A stretch of DNA of 12,629 bases from GCA-002779465 sp964596535 (GTDB taxonomy: Bacteria > Desulfobacterota > Desulfobacteria > Desulfobacterales > UBA2156), in NCBI GenBank assembly GCA_964596535.1, contig CAZQUR010000084.1:1-12629 (forward strand), given 5' to 3'. The translations under genes were made by a program, and so were the position numbers. Below are positions 7,177 through 12,607 of the stretch, in pieces (the stretch's first letter is position 1; each line of letters starts with the position of its first letter). Below the pieces are notes generated by a model, which did no database searches, had not been told where the DNA came from, and saw only the letters and a program-made list of their open reading frames with translations.

Positions 7177-8355
7177 ATGGAAGAGTCCACATCCGCCATC
7201 AATACCGGTCTGAGGGGCATTCCCGTCGCCAGCACCCGCATCAGCGACGTGGACGGCAAAGCCGGGCGCCTCATTTACCGGGGGTATCGGGTCCAGGATT
7301 TGGCCGAATCGGCCACCTTTGAAGAAATCATCCACTTGCTGCTCTACGAAACGCTTCCCAACAAGGCACAACTGGAGCAGCTTTCCACGCGTCTTTCCGA
7401 GAATCGACGCCTGGAACCGGAGATGATCGCGGCATTGAAGACCCGCCCGAAATCCGCCCTTCCCATGGATGTCCTTCAAGCGGCGGTGTCCATGCTGGCG
7501 CATCATGACCCGGATATCCGGGACACTTCCCGGGAAGCGTCCTTGCGGATGGCGATCCGGCTCATCGCCAAGCTTCCCACCGTGGTGGCGGCATGGAACC
7601 GGATCCGGAACAACCGCCCCCCCGTGGATCCGGATCCCGGCCAAAGCAGCGCCGCCAATTTCTTATACATGCTCACCGGAAAGGCGCCGGAGACGGATAC
7701 GGCCCGTTTTTTTGACGTGGCCCTCATCCTGCACGCCGAACACTCTTTTAACGCTTCCACTTTCGCGGCAAGGGAGGTGGCCTCCACGCGGGCACACATG
7801 TATGCCGCCGCGGCGGCCGCCGTGGGATCCCTATCCGGCGAACTTCACGGAGGCGCCAACGCCCGGGTCATGGAAATGCTGCAGCAAATCAAATCCGTGG
7901 ATGCGGTGGAGGGCTATGTGGAAAACATCCTGGCCTCCGGGGGACGGATTATGGGATTGGGGCATGCGGTATATCAAACCGACGATCCCCGCGCCCACAT
8001 CCTGGCTCCCATGTCCAAAATCCTGGGGGAACGCATCGGCGACCCCCGCTGGTATGACATTTCCAGGCGGCTCGAAGCGGTGGGAAAGGCGGCCTTCTTA
8101 AAACACAAAAACAGAGAAATTTACGTCAACGTCGATTTTTACAGCGCGTCCCTCTACCACGCCATGGGGATACCCATCGACCTGTTCACCCCGGTATTCG
8201 CCATTTCCCGGATGGCCGGATGGACGGCCCATGTCATCGAAGAGCACTTCGGCGACGCCGCCCCCAAGCCGGTTCTCTATCGGCCAGAATCCGAGTACAT
8301 CGGCGATTATTGCGGGCCCAGCGAATGTGCCTTTGTCTCCATGGACCGGCGATGA
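7177..8355 (+). CDS. Citrate synthase family enzyme (citrate or 2-methylcitrate synthase)
   Basis: A 392-residue cytoplasmic enzyme of the dimeric type, expected to condense an acyl-CoA (acetyl- or propionyl-CoA) with oxaloacetate. Candidate catalytic residues are His224 (GELHGGANA), His263 (GLGHAVYQTDDPRA) and Asp320 (YVNVDFYS); His189 (AEHSFNAST) and Arg345 (FAISRMAGW) fit oxaloacetate binding. The second motif reads Gly-His-Ala-Val-Tyr where most family members I know read Gly-His-Arg-Val-Tyr. The ATG at 7177 follows GGAGG by six bases and gives the family length; a TTG at 7147 would start inside the repeat. It stands alone between repeat elements, with no prp genes nearby to indicate methylcitrate use, so the substrate is open. 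Citrate synthases of unusual stereospecificity occur in sulfate reducers but belong to a different, Re-type family. Confidence 0.92.
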   Translation: MEESTSAINTGLRGIPVASTRISDVDGKAGRLIYRGYRVQDLAESATFEEIIHLLLYETLPNKAQLEQLSTRLSENRRLEPEMIAALKTRPKSALPMDVLQAAVSMLAHHDPDIRDTSREASLRMAIRLIAKLPTVVAAWNRIRNNRPPVDPDPGQSSAANFLYMLTGKAPETDTARFFDVALILHAEHSFNASTFAAREVASTRAHMYAAAAAAVGSLSGELHGGANARVMEMLQQIKSVDAVEGYVENILASGGRIMGLGHAVYQTDDPRAHILAPMSKILGERIGDPRWYDISRRLEAVGKAAFLKHKNREIYVNVDFYSASLYHAMGIPIDLFTPVFAISRMAGWTAHVIEEHFGDAAPKPVLYRPESEYIGDYCGPSECAFVSMDRR

Positions 8356-8360
8356 ATCTT

Positions 8361-8513
8361 GATGGCAAAGTAAAAAGTCCACCTGCGGCGTTGCGCGGCA
8401 TTCTTCGCCTGCCTGTGCGTTGCACGCAGACAGGTCATTGCGGCGTAGCTGTAAGTACGCCTCATTCCTCAGAATTTGCGCGCCTTGCATCTGGAACTTT
8501 TTACTTTGCCATC
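8361..8513 (-). repeat. Palindromic repeat element with perfect 18-bp inverted ends
   Basis: The ends gatggcaaagtaaaaagt (8361-8378) and its exact reverse complement (8496-8513) enclose about 117 bases with smaller hairpins, for example GGCGTA (8442-8447) with TACGCC (8456-8461). It carries no open frame that looks real. It begins six bases after the citrate synthase stop codon. Its reverse complement shares ordered blocks with the element at 7058-7163, which is why the minus strand is given. It could double as a transcript-end structure for the citrate synthase gene. Confidence 0.75.
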
Positions 8514-8526
8514 CCAATTTCGACTC

Positions 8527-8560
8527 TTTACGAGTTCATCAATCTTGATGGCTTCGTAAA
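8527..8560. repeat. Inverted pair of repeat ends
   Basis: Two 16-base arms, TTTACGAGTTCATCAA (8527-8542) and TTGATGGCTTCGTAAA (8545-8560), face each other across two bases and match as inverted repeats at 13 of 16 positions. They look like two element ends joined head to head, or a very short remnant of an element. The 385-base gap between citrate synthase and the regulator gene is largely made of this and the preceding element, followed by the promoter region below. Confidence 0.55.
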
Positions 8561-8572
8561 AAAGATCGGGGC

Positions 8573-8611
8573 TTGACGGGGGTGTGTATATAGTGTTAAT
8601 AATTATTATTG
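8573..8611 (+). promoter_or_regulatory. Promoter with PerR-box-like operator, upstream of perR
   Basis: TTGACG (8573-8578) and GTTAAT (8595-8600) are spaced by 16 bases and could form a promoter reading into the regulator gene. Overlapping and just downstream lies TAATAATTATTATTG (8597-8611), a 7-1-7 inverted repeat with six of seven pairs matching. It agrees with the Bacillus PerR box TTATAATnATTATAA at 11 of 14 fixed positions. Operator placement over the -10 box suggests autoregulation by repression. This is sequence reading only, and A+T-rich stretches can mimic such boxes. Confidence 0.5.
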
Positions 8612-8740
8612 AATCTCCCCGCTGCACGCAACGGGGAATGCGCTCGCTGTTGCGGTTCACTGAAAGACCGCCCGAAGCGGTCGTCCGGCGCAGTCGTTAC
8701 CGAATGGAAAGACACATTGAAAACACCGTCATCGAACCCT

Positions 8741-9214
8741 ATGTCCGCCGATTCCCCGGATGCCTTTTCGGCTTCTGAAGGAGAGCCCCCTCCGATTCGG
8801 ATGACCCGACAACGACGGGTTATCCTGGAGGTACTCGAAAAAATGCATTCTCACCCCAGTGCGGATGAACTTTATATGGAGGTTCGAAAGCGGCTTCCCC
8901 GCATCAGCCTGGGAACGGTATACCGAAATCTGGAAATTTTATCCGAGATGGGGAAGATCCAAAAGTTGGAGACCGGGGGGAGTGTCAAGCGCTTTGATTG
9001 GAATCCGTCCAAACATTATCATATCCGGTGTGTCGCATGCGGCCGCATCGACGATGCCCCCATCGCCCCGTTGAATCAAATCGAAGACGATCTTTACGGG
9101 GCCACCGTCTTTACCATCACGGGACATCGTCTTGAATTCACGGGTTTTTGTCCCGAGTGTTCAAAGAAAAATCAATTGCCCCCCACCTCAGTGGACGTTC
9201 AGGGCATCCCTTAA
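8741..9214 (+). CDS. perR: Fur-family regulator, PerR-type peroxide sensor
   Basis: A 157-residue metal-dependent repressor. The N-terminal winged helix (about 21-80) has the recognition helix SLGTVYRNLEIL (56-67). Possible regulatory-metal ligands are His38, Asp86, His92, His94 and Asp104 or Asp105; Asp at 86 in KRFDWNPSKHYH is the PerR-type residue, where Fur usually has glutamate. Cys97/Cys100 and Cys137/Cys140 form the structural zinc site. In PerR, peroxide oxidises the histidines when iron is bound and releases the DNA. I chose the ATG at 8741 because it leaves about 20 residues before Thr-Arg-Gln-Arg-Arg, as in PerR; it has no clear ribosome binding site, so a TTG at 8717 (after GGAAAG) or an ATG at 8801 remain possible. 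The neighbouring peroxide- and superoxide-reducing genes fit a PerR regulon. Confidence 0.88.
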   Translation: MSADSPDAFSASEGEPPPIRMTRQRRVILEVLEKMHSHPSADELYMEVRKRLPRISLGTVYRNLEILSEMGKIQKLETGGSVKRFDWNPSKHYHIRCVACGRIDDAPIAPLNQIEDDLYGATVFTITGHRLEFTGFCPECSKKNQLPPTSVDVQGIP

Positions 9215-9547
9215 CCAGACCCTGACCTCCCGGGTGAGGGAATAAACACCCCGGTTGAACCCGATGCTCTCCAAGAATCGTTTTTTGATCGGCGACGGCA
9301 TGCGGATTTTGGCAAGCTCCCGGGCTTCTTCGGAATTCCTTCGGATCAGATAAATCACCGGTTCCTTTTCCCAGGTGTTGATGACAAAATAGGTAGCGAC
9401 GTCGTCTTTGGACCGGATCACGTAATTTCCCCGGGTCCAATTGTTCCCCCACTCCAGGTACAACCGTACCGCTTCCTCATGGGTCATATCCCAATCAATG
9501 GCATTGATCAGATCGGTATCCTTGGCAATGTCTTCCAATTCCATCAT
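9188..9547 (-). CDS. DVU0772-family protein of unknown function
   Basis: A 119-residue soluble protein without signal peptide or cysteines. The stretch IDWDMTHEEAVRLYLEWGNN (17-36), followed by RSKDDVATYFVINTWEKEPVIYLIRRNSEEA, matches my memory of the Desulfovibrio vulgaris protein DVU0772, which I recall being listed with the predicted PerR regulon and responding to oxygen; both points come from memory and were not checked. Its position tail to tail with a perR-like gene, and next to rubrerythrin, agrees with that. The ATG at 9547 follows AAGGA by six bases; a second ATG follows directly. Its last 27 bases overlap the end of the regulator gene. No biochemical function is assigned. The tryptophan-rich, acidic N-terminal motif is the most conserved part I can point to. 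Confidence 0.8.
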   Translation of the reverse strand: MMELEDIAKDTDLINAIDWDMTHEEAVRLYLEWGNNWTRGNYVIRSKDDVATYFVINTWEKEPVIYLIRRNSEEARELAKIRMPSPIKKRFLESIGFNRGVYSLTREVRVWLRDALNVH

Positions 9548-9689
9548 TTTTTATCCTTCCGTTGGTTCAGGCCTTCTCAGCCAAACACATGGTGTCGGAA
9601 AAATATGCAAACCATATGCCACCTGTCACAAAAGGGCTCCCTTCAACCCGCACGGCCTGTTCTACGATGCTTCCTTCGGATATTCCCCA

Positions 9690-9713
9690 AAAAATGTATC
9701 ATGATACATTTTT
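9690..9713. promoter_or_regulatory. Perfect 24-bp palindrome, likely operator
   Basis: The core ATGTATCATGATACAT (9694-9709) is extended on both sides by A4 and T4 to a perfect 24-base palindrome. Half-sites TGTATC and GATACA are two bases apart, as for a dimeric regulator bound on one face. A TATAAA box begins seven bases to the right (9720-9725), so the palindrome would cover the -35 region of a rightward promoter. Another GATACAT half site lies at 9730-9736. It lies about 140 bases upstream of the DVU0772-family gene and could also act on it. The even spacing does not fit the 7-1-7 PerR box, and the cognate regulator is unknown. Confidence 0.6.
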
Positions 9714-10053
9714 GTTTCATATAAAACCGGATACATCTTTTATTTAACGATTTCAGTTCAAACTTTGATGCGTTGGGATATCATCGGCATTTTATGTCTC
9801 AAAACAGATGCGCCTGTAAAACAAAAAGCCTTCACCGGAAATAAAAATCCTGTCGGAAAATTGAACCCTTTTTTCTTTTTTCCCGCCGCCCTTCATCCTC
9901 CCGGTATCCTACCCTTTTCCCCTTTGCCGGAGATCCTGCGTATCCATCGGTTTTGGATACACAAGACGCGCTTGGACGGCGGCATCCCGAAACTTGGCAT
10001 CAAGATTGCTTCTTTACACGGCATGTTTTCATTTAACTTTCCTGAATTCCTGG

Positions 10054-10098
10054 ACAACGCCGCCGGTGCAACCCCTGCACTCCGGCGTTGTTCTTTTT
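10054..10098 (+). terminator. Terminator-like hairpin before the rubrerythrin region
   Basis: ACAACGCCG (10054-10062) pairs perfectly with CGGCGTTGT (10083-10091), with an inner TGCA/TGCA pair (10067-10070 and 10076-10079) and a small internal loop. A T-rich tract, TTCTTTTT, follows to 10098. It would stop rightward transcription coming from the gene-free stretch, or act as an attenuator in the leader of the rubrerythrin transcript. Only the plus strand has the T-run. Confidence 0.5.
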
Positions 10099-10114
10099 CC
10101 GGGACGGTTTCTTT

Positions 10115-10369
10115 GTGAAACCCTGTGATCATAATATCAAAGAAACGTTTCGCTTGACGGAACGGATGATCCGTCTCGCCGACAAGGGGGACGTGGAACG
10201 GGAGGATGTGGGGTGCGGAATTTTGTACGGGGTTTTACGGGATGCGGCATACAAGTTGAAAAAACTCGCGGAGAAAGAACGTCAAACCCACATCCAAAAA
10301 GGGTGGTGGAAGGAAGATCCCCTTGACCTTCCCGGAAAACACATGCACATCACAAAAGGAGGTGAATAC
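10115..10369 (+). CDS. Small conserved-looking domain, open in frame into rubrerythrin
   Basis: From a GTG at 10115 the frame encodes about 85 residues and continues without a stop into the rubrerythrin gene, so translation from here would give a roughly 276-residue fusion. The part ETFRLTERMIRLADKGDVEREDVGCGILYGVLRDAAYKLKKLAEKERQTHI is helical and charged, with one cysteine; it resembles short stand-alone proteins I associate with Desulfobacterota, which usually end near the Lys-Gly-Trp-Trp seen here (73-76 of this ORF). The last 20 residues before rubrerythrin look like untranslated leader read as protein, ending in a strong ribosome binding site. The GTG lacks a convincing ribosome binding site. 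It may be a real gene that lost its stop, a true fusion, or a sequencing slip. Confidence 0.45.
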
Positions 10370-10945
10370 GTGACACAGTTGAAAGGCTCCCAAACTGAAA
10401 AAAACCTTTTAACGGCGTTTGCAGGAGAATCCCAGGCCAGGAACCGGTACACCTACTTTTCCGGTCAGGCCCGAAAGGAAGGATACGTCCAAATCGCCGA
10501 CATTTTTTCAGAAACCGCCGACCAGGAAAAAGAGCATGCCAAGCGCTTTTTCAAGTTTTTGGAAGGCGGTGAAGTCACCGTTTCCGGGGCATTCCCCGCC
10601 GGGAGCATCGGCACCACCCTGGAAAACCTGAATGCGGCGTCCGACGGCGAACATCACGAACACACGGAAATGTACCCCGGTTTCGCGAAAACCGCCCGGG
10701 AAGAAGGATTCGACGCTATCGCTTCCGTTTTCGAAGCCGTATCCGTGGCGGAAAAACAACACGAGAAACGCTACCGGGACTTGGCCGGCAACATCGAAAG
10801 GGGAACGGTGTTCAAAAGAGATGATGCGGCGACCTGGAGATGCCGCAACTGCGGATACCTGCATCATGGCGACCAAGCACCGGAAATGTGTCCCGCGTGT
10901 GCCCACCCCCGGGCGCACTTTGAACTTTTAGGCGAAAACTGGTAA
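10370..10945 (+). CDS. rbr: Rubrerythrin
   Basis: A 191-residue cytoplasmic peroxidase that reduces hydrogen peroxide at a diiron site with electrons from rubredoxin-type donors. The four-helix domain carries candidate diiron ligands Glu20, Glu53, His56, Glu94, Glu97 and Glu128, with His131 nearby; the C-terminal rubredoxin domain has Cys158, Cys161, Cys174 and Cys177. Length and numbering almost coincide with those of the Desulfovibrio vulgaris protein. I chose the GTG at 10370 because it follows AAAGGAGGTG by six bases and the product then starts exactly as the family does (TQLKGSQTEKNLLTAFAGESQARNRY). The open frame extends upstream in frame, described separately. It is followed 49 bases later by desulfoferrodoxin, and the genes probably share a transcript. 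Confidence 0.95.
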   Translation: MTQLKGSQTEKNLLTAFAGESQARNRYTYFSGQARKEGYVQIADIFSETADQEKEHAKRFFKFLEGGEVTVSGAFPAGSIGTTLENLNAASDGEHHEHTEMYPGFAKTAREEGFDAIASVFEAVSVAEKQHEKRYRDLAGNIERGTVFKRDDAATWRCRNCGYLHHGDQAPEMCPACAHPRAHFELLGENW

Positions 10946-10994
10946 CATCGGTTTCGTCCGAAACGGTATAACCTTAAACGCTAAAGGAGGCATC

Positions 10995-11369
10995 ATGGCA
11001 CAACGACTCGAGGTTTACAAATGCGAACTCTGCGGGAATATCGTGGAAGTGCTCCACGGTGGTGAGGGAGAACTCGTATGCTGCGGTCAACCCATGAAAC
11101 TAATGACGGAAAACACCGTGGACGCCGCCAAGGAAAAACATGTTCCGGTGATGGAAAAGAGCGCCGAAGGGACCAAGGTGAAGGTGGGCAGCGTCCCCCA
11201 TCCCATGGAAGAAAAACATTATATCGAATGGATTGAAGTCATCGACGGCGGCAAGGTCTACCGGCAGTTTCTCCAGCCGGGTCAGGCTCCCGAAGCCGTC
11301 TTCAACGTTCAAGGGGATGCACTGACGGCCCGGGAATATTGTAACATCCACGGGCACTGGAAGGGATAA
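10995..11369 (+). CDS. dfx: Desulfoferrodoxin (two-centre superoxide reductase)
   Basis: A 124-residue enzyme that reduces superoxide to hydrogen peroxide without forming oxygen. The N-terminal desulforedoxin-type domain has a centre I iron site (Cys10, Cys13, Cys29, Cys30). The catalytic centre II has His49, His69, His75, His119 and Cys116, and the catalytic pair Glu47-Lys48 is intact; these match the well-studied Desulfovibrio/Desulfarculus proteins position for position. It belongs to the two-centre class, as opposed to one-centre neelaredoxin. The ATG follows AAAGGAGG by five bases. Its product, peroxide, is the substrate of the rubrerythrin encoded just upstream, and the ferritin gene follows after four bases, so these three genes form one functional unit. 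Another common symbol is sor. Confidence 0.97.
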   Translation: MAQRLEVYKCELCGNIVEVLHGGEGELVCCGQPMKLMTENTVDAAKEKHVPVMEKSAEGTKVKVGSVPHPMEEKHYIEWIEVIDGGKVYRQFLQPGQAPEAVFNVQGDALTAREYCNIHGHWKG

Positions 11370-11373
11370 ATCC

Positions 11374-11892
11374 ATGCTCACGGAAAAGCTGGAAACGGCC
11401 CTGAACCGCCAACTCAACGCCGAACTCTACAGTGCGTATCTGTACCTGTCCATGTCGGCCTATTTTAAATCCGGGAATCTGGAGGGGTTCGCCCATTGGA
11501 TGTATATCCAGGCCCAGGAAGAACTCATGCACGCCATGAAGTTTTATGCTTTCATTCAACAACGGGGAGGGCGGGTCACCCTCGAAGCCATCGCGGCGCC
11601 CCACACACAATGGGCGTCGCCGGAGGCGGTCTTCGAAAATGTTCTGGCGCACGAACAGAAGGTCACGGGGCTGATCCATCAACTCGTGGAAACCGCCCAA
11701 TCCGAAAATGACCATGCCACCGGCATTTTTTTGCAGTGGTTCGTCACGGAGCAGGTGGAAGAAGAGGAAAGCGCCAATGCCGTCCTCCAGAAGCTGCGAT
11801 TCTTGGAAGGGGCCCGAGGTGGTCTCTTCCTGGTGGACCGGGAGATGGGCCAAAGGCCCTTTGCGCCGACAACGCCGGAGGCGGCTTTATAA
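11374..11892 (+). CDS. ftnA: Ferritin (non-haem)
   Basis: A 172-residue subunit of the 24-mer iron-storage shell. All ferroxidase-centre residues of Escherichia coli FtnA are present at the same positions: Glu17, Glu50, His53, Glu94, Gln127 and Glu130, plus Glu49, Glu126 and Glu129 of the third iron site. I see no mid-subunit methionine typical of the bacterioferritin haem site, so it is a ferritin and not a bacterioferritin. It starts four bases after desulfoferrodoxin, with GAAGGGA as ribosome binding site. Storing iron while using up peroxide limits Fenton chemistry, which fits its place here. The C-terminal tail (GQRPFAPTTPEAAL) is variable in the family. A strong terminator follows 18 bases after the stop. 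Confidence 0.96.
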   Translation: MLTEKLETALNRQLNAELYSAYLYLSMSAYFKSGNLEGFAHWMYIQAQEELMHAMKFYAFIQQRGGRVTLEAIAAPHTQWASPEAVFENVLAHEQKVTGLIHQLVETAQSENDHATGIFLQWFVTEQVEEEESANAVLQKLRFLEGARGGLFLVDREMGQRPFAPTTPEAAL

Positions 11893-11910
11893 CAAAGGCC
11901 AACCAATCGA

Positions 11911-11951
11911 AGCGGGTCCCGCCTTCGGACGCTTGGAGGGACCCGCTTTTT
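11911..11951 (+). terminator. Rho-independent terminator after ferritin
   Basis: AGCGGGTCCC (11911-11920) pairs perfectly with GGGACCCGCT (11938-11947) across a 17-base loop, and the stem runs straight into TTTTT ending at 11951. This is the most convincing terminator in the window. It ends the rubrerythrin-desulfoferrodoxin-ferritin unit, although partial read-through into the next gene only 30 bases further on is possible, because no clear promoter lies between them. Confidence 0.8.
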
Positions 11952-11980
11952 CGGGAAAGGCCGTAAAGGAGGAAAGGCTC

Positions 11981-12145
11981 ATGAACAGTTGGAAATGCGG
12001 CAACTGCGGCTATACCTTCGAAGCCGAACAACCGCCCAATGAATGCCCATCATGCAAACAGACATGTGAATTCTTGAACAACACGTGCTATACGCCCGAT
12101 TGTGCGCCCCAGGGAATCGACACGCGAATCGGGAAGAAGGAATAA
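11981..12145 (+). CDS. Rubredoxin-like protein (Rdl-like)
   Basis: A 54-residue protein with seven cysteines. Cys6-x-x-Cys9-Gly-Tyr and Cys22-Pro-Ser-Cys25 form a rubredoxin-type knuckle pair with a shortened middle, which should bind one iron (or zinc). Three further cysteines, 29, 36 and 41, lie in a tail with the signature TCYTPDC, absent from ordinary rubredoxin. I recall such proteins next to rubrerythrin in Desulfobacterota, where the Desulfovibrio vulgaris gene rdl sits with rbr and perR; whether this one is orthologous was not checked. The ATG follows AAAGGAGG by eight to nine bases, and the longer open frame to the left, through the terminator and ferritin, is not real. A role as electron donor to rubrerythrin or superoxide reductase is inferred from context. 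Confidence 0.85.
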   Translation: MNSWKCGNCGYTFEAEQPPNECPSCKQTCEFLNNTCYTPDCAPQGIDTRIGKKE

Positions 12146-12152
12146 ACCGGTA

Positions 12153-12590
12153 ATGCCGAAAGCCCTCATCGTCTATGTATCTCGGACGGGAGATACCGAG
12201 GAAATCGGGAATCTCATCGCGGAAGGGTTGCGCATATCGGGCGTGGATGCTACTGTTCTGGACGCCAGGGCCATTCAAAAAGCATCCGAACTGGAAGCAT
12301 ACGATGCCCTTGTTTTCGGATCGCCCACGTACCACGGGGATATGATGCAACCAATGAAAACATTCCTGTTCATGGCTGAAAAGGCCGCCCTTAAAGGAAA
12401 AACCGGGGGCGCTTTCGGTGCCTTTGGCTGGAGCGGGGAAGCGCCTGACCGGATTTATGACACCATGGGACATATCTTCAAGATGAATATGGTGGATCGA
12501 CCCCTTCGGCTCAAATCGAGTCGCGTCCAAGGCGGTATCAAGGCCGCCCAGGATTATGGAAAAGCGGTGGCGGAAAAATTGAATGCCTAA
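12153..12590 (+). CDS. Short flavodoxin, related to flavodiiron-protein C-terminal domain
   Basis: A 145-residue single-domain FMN protein for electron transfer in the cytoplasm. The phosphate-binding loop SRTGDT (10-15) follows the first strand (ALIVYV); the two flavin-stacking loops are GSPTYHGDMM (56-65) and GAFGAFGWSGEA (86-97). The latter, with Gly-Trp-Ser-Gly-Glu-Ala, resembles the flavodoxin domain of flavodiiron oxygen reductases (FprA/ROO) more than classical flavodoxins. Here it stands without the diiron beta-lactamase-like domain. The ATG at 12153 lies seven bases after the stop of the rubredoxin-like gene, with AAGGA 11 bases upstream inside that gene; the open frame to 12102 reads backward into that gene. 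It may supply electrons to the oxygen-defence proteins upstream. Confidence 0.9.
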   Translation: MPKALIVYVSRTGDTEEIGNLIAEGLRISGVDATVLDARAIQKASELEAYDALVFGSPTYHGDMMQPMKTFLFMAEKAALKGKTGGAFGAFGWSGEAPDRIYDTMGHIFKMNMVDRPLRLKSSRVQGGIKAAQDYGKAVAEKLNA

Positions 12591-12607
12591 AAAGCAAGGA
12601 GGACAAC

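Larger units (their letters stand above)
9548..10114. other. Gene-free stretch of about 540 bases with regulatory signals
   Basis: No open frame here looks like a protein: those at 9765-10118 (+) and 9893-10132 (-) have no family-like motifs and no ribosome binding sites I would trust. The stretch holds a perfect palindrome (9690-9713), a TATAAA box just right of it (9720-9725), further GATACAT-type half sites at 9730-9736 and, less exactly, near 9956-9962, and a hairpin with a T-run at 10054-10098. Base composition around 9690-9770 is clearly more A+T-rich than the flanking genes. Confidence 0.6.

Noticed and set aside
8361..8560. CRISPR array or insertion sequence
   Set aside because: Repeats are few, inverted and unevenly spaced, without regular spacers, cas genes or any transposase-like ORF.
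9690..9713. PerR box for the DVU0772-family gene
   Set aside because: The half-sites are separated by an even two-base gap and match the 7-1-7 PerR consensus poorly, so I report it as an unassigned operator.
9765..10118. 117-residue plus-strand ORF in the gene-free stretch
   Set aside because: It has no good ribosome binding site and an implausible composition (phenylalanine and proline runs), and it runs through the terminator-like hairpin.
9893..10132. 79-residue minus-strand ORF
   Set aside because: It shows no motif and lies antisense to the hairpin and the start of the upstream small ORF; its composition is that of a chance frame.
10951..10964. GTTTCG/CGAAAC hairpin before desulfoferrodoxin as terminator
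   Set aside because: The stem has only six pairs with a two-base loop and no T-run follows; the genes on either side are close and likely co-transcribed.
11708..12145. 145-residue ORF ending in the rubredoxin-like protein
   Set aside because: Its first two thirds overlap ferritin in another frame and cross a strong terminator; the real start is the ATG at 11981 after AAAGGAGG.
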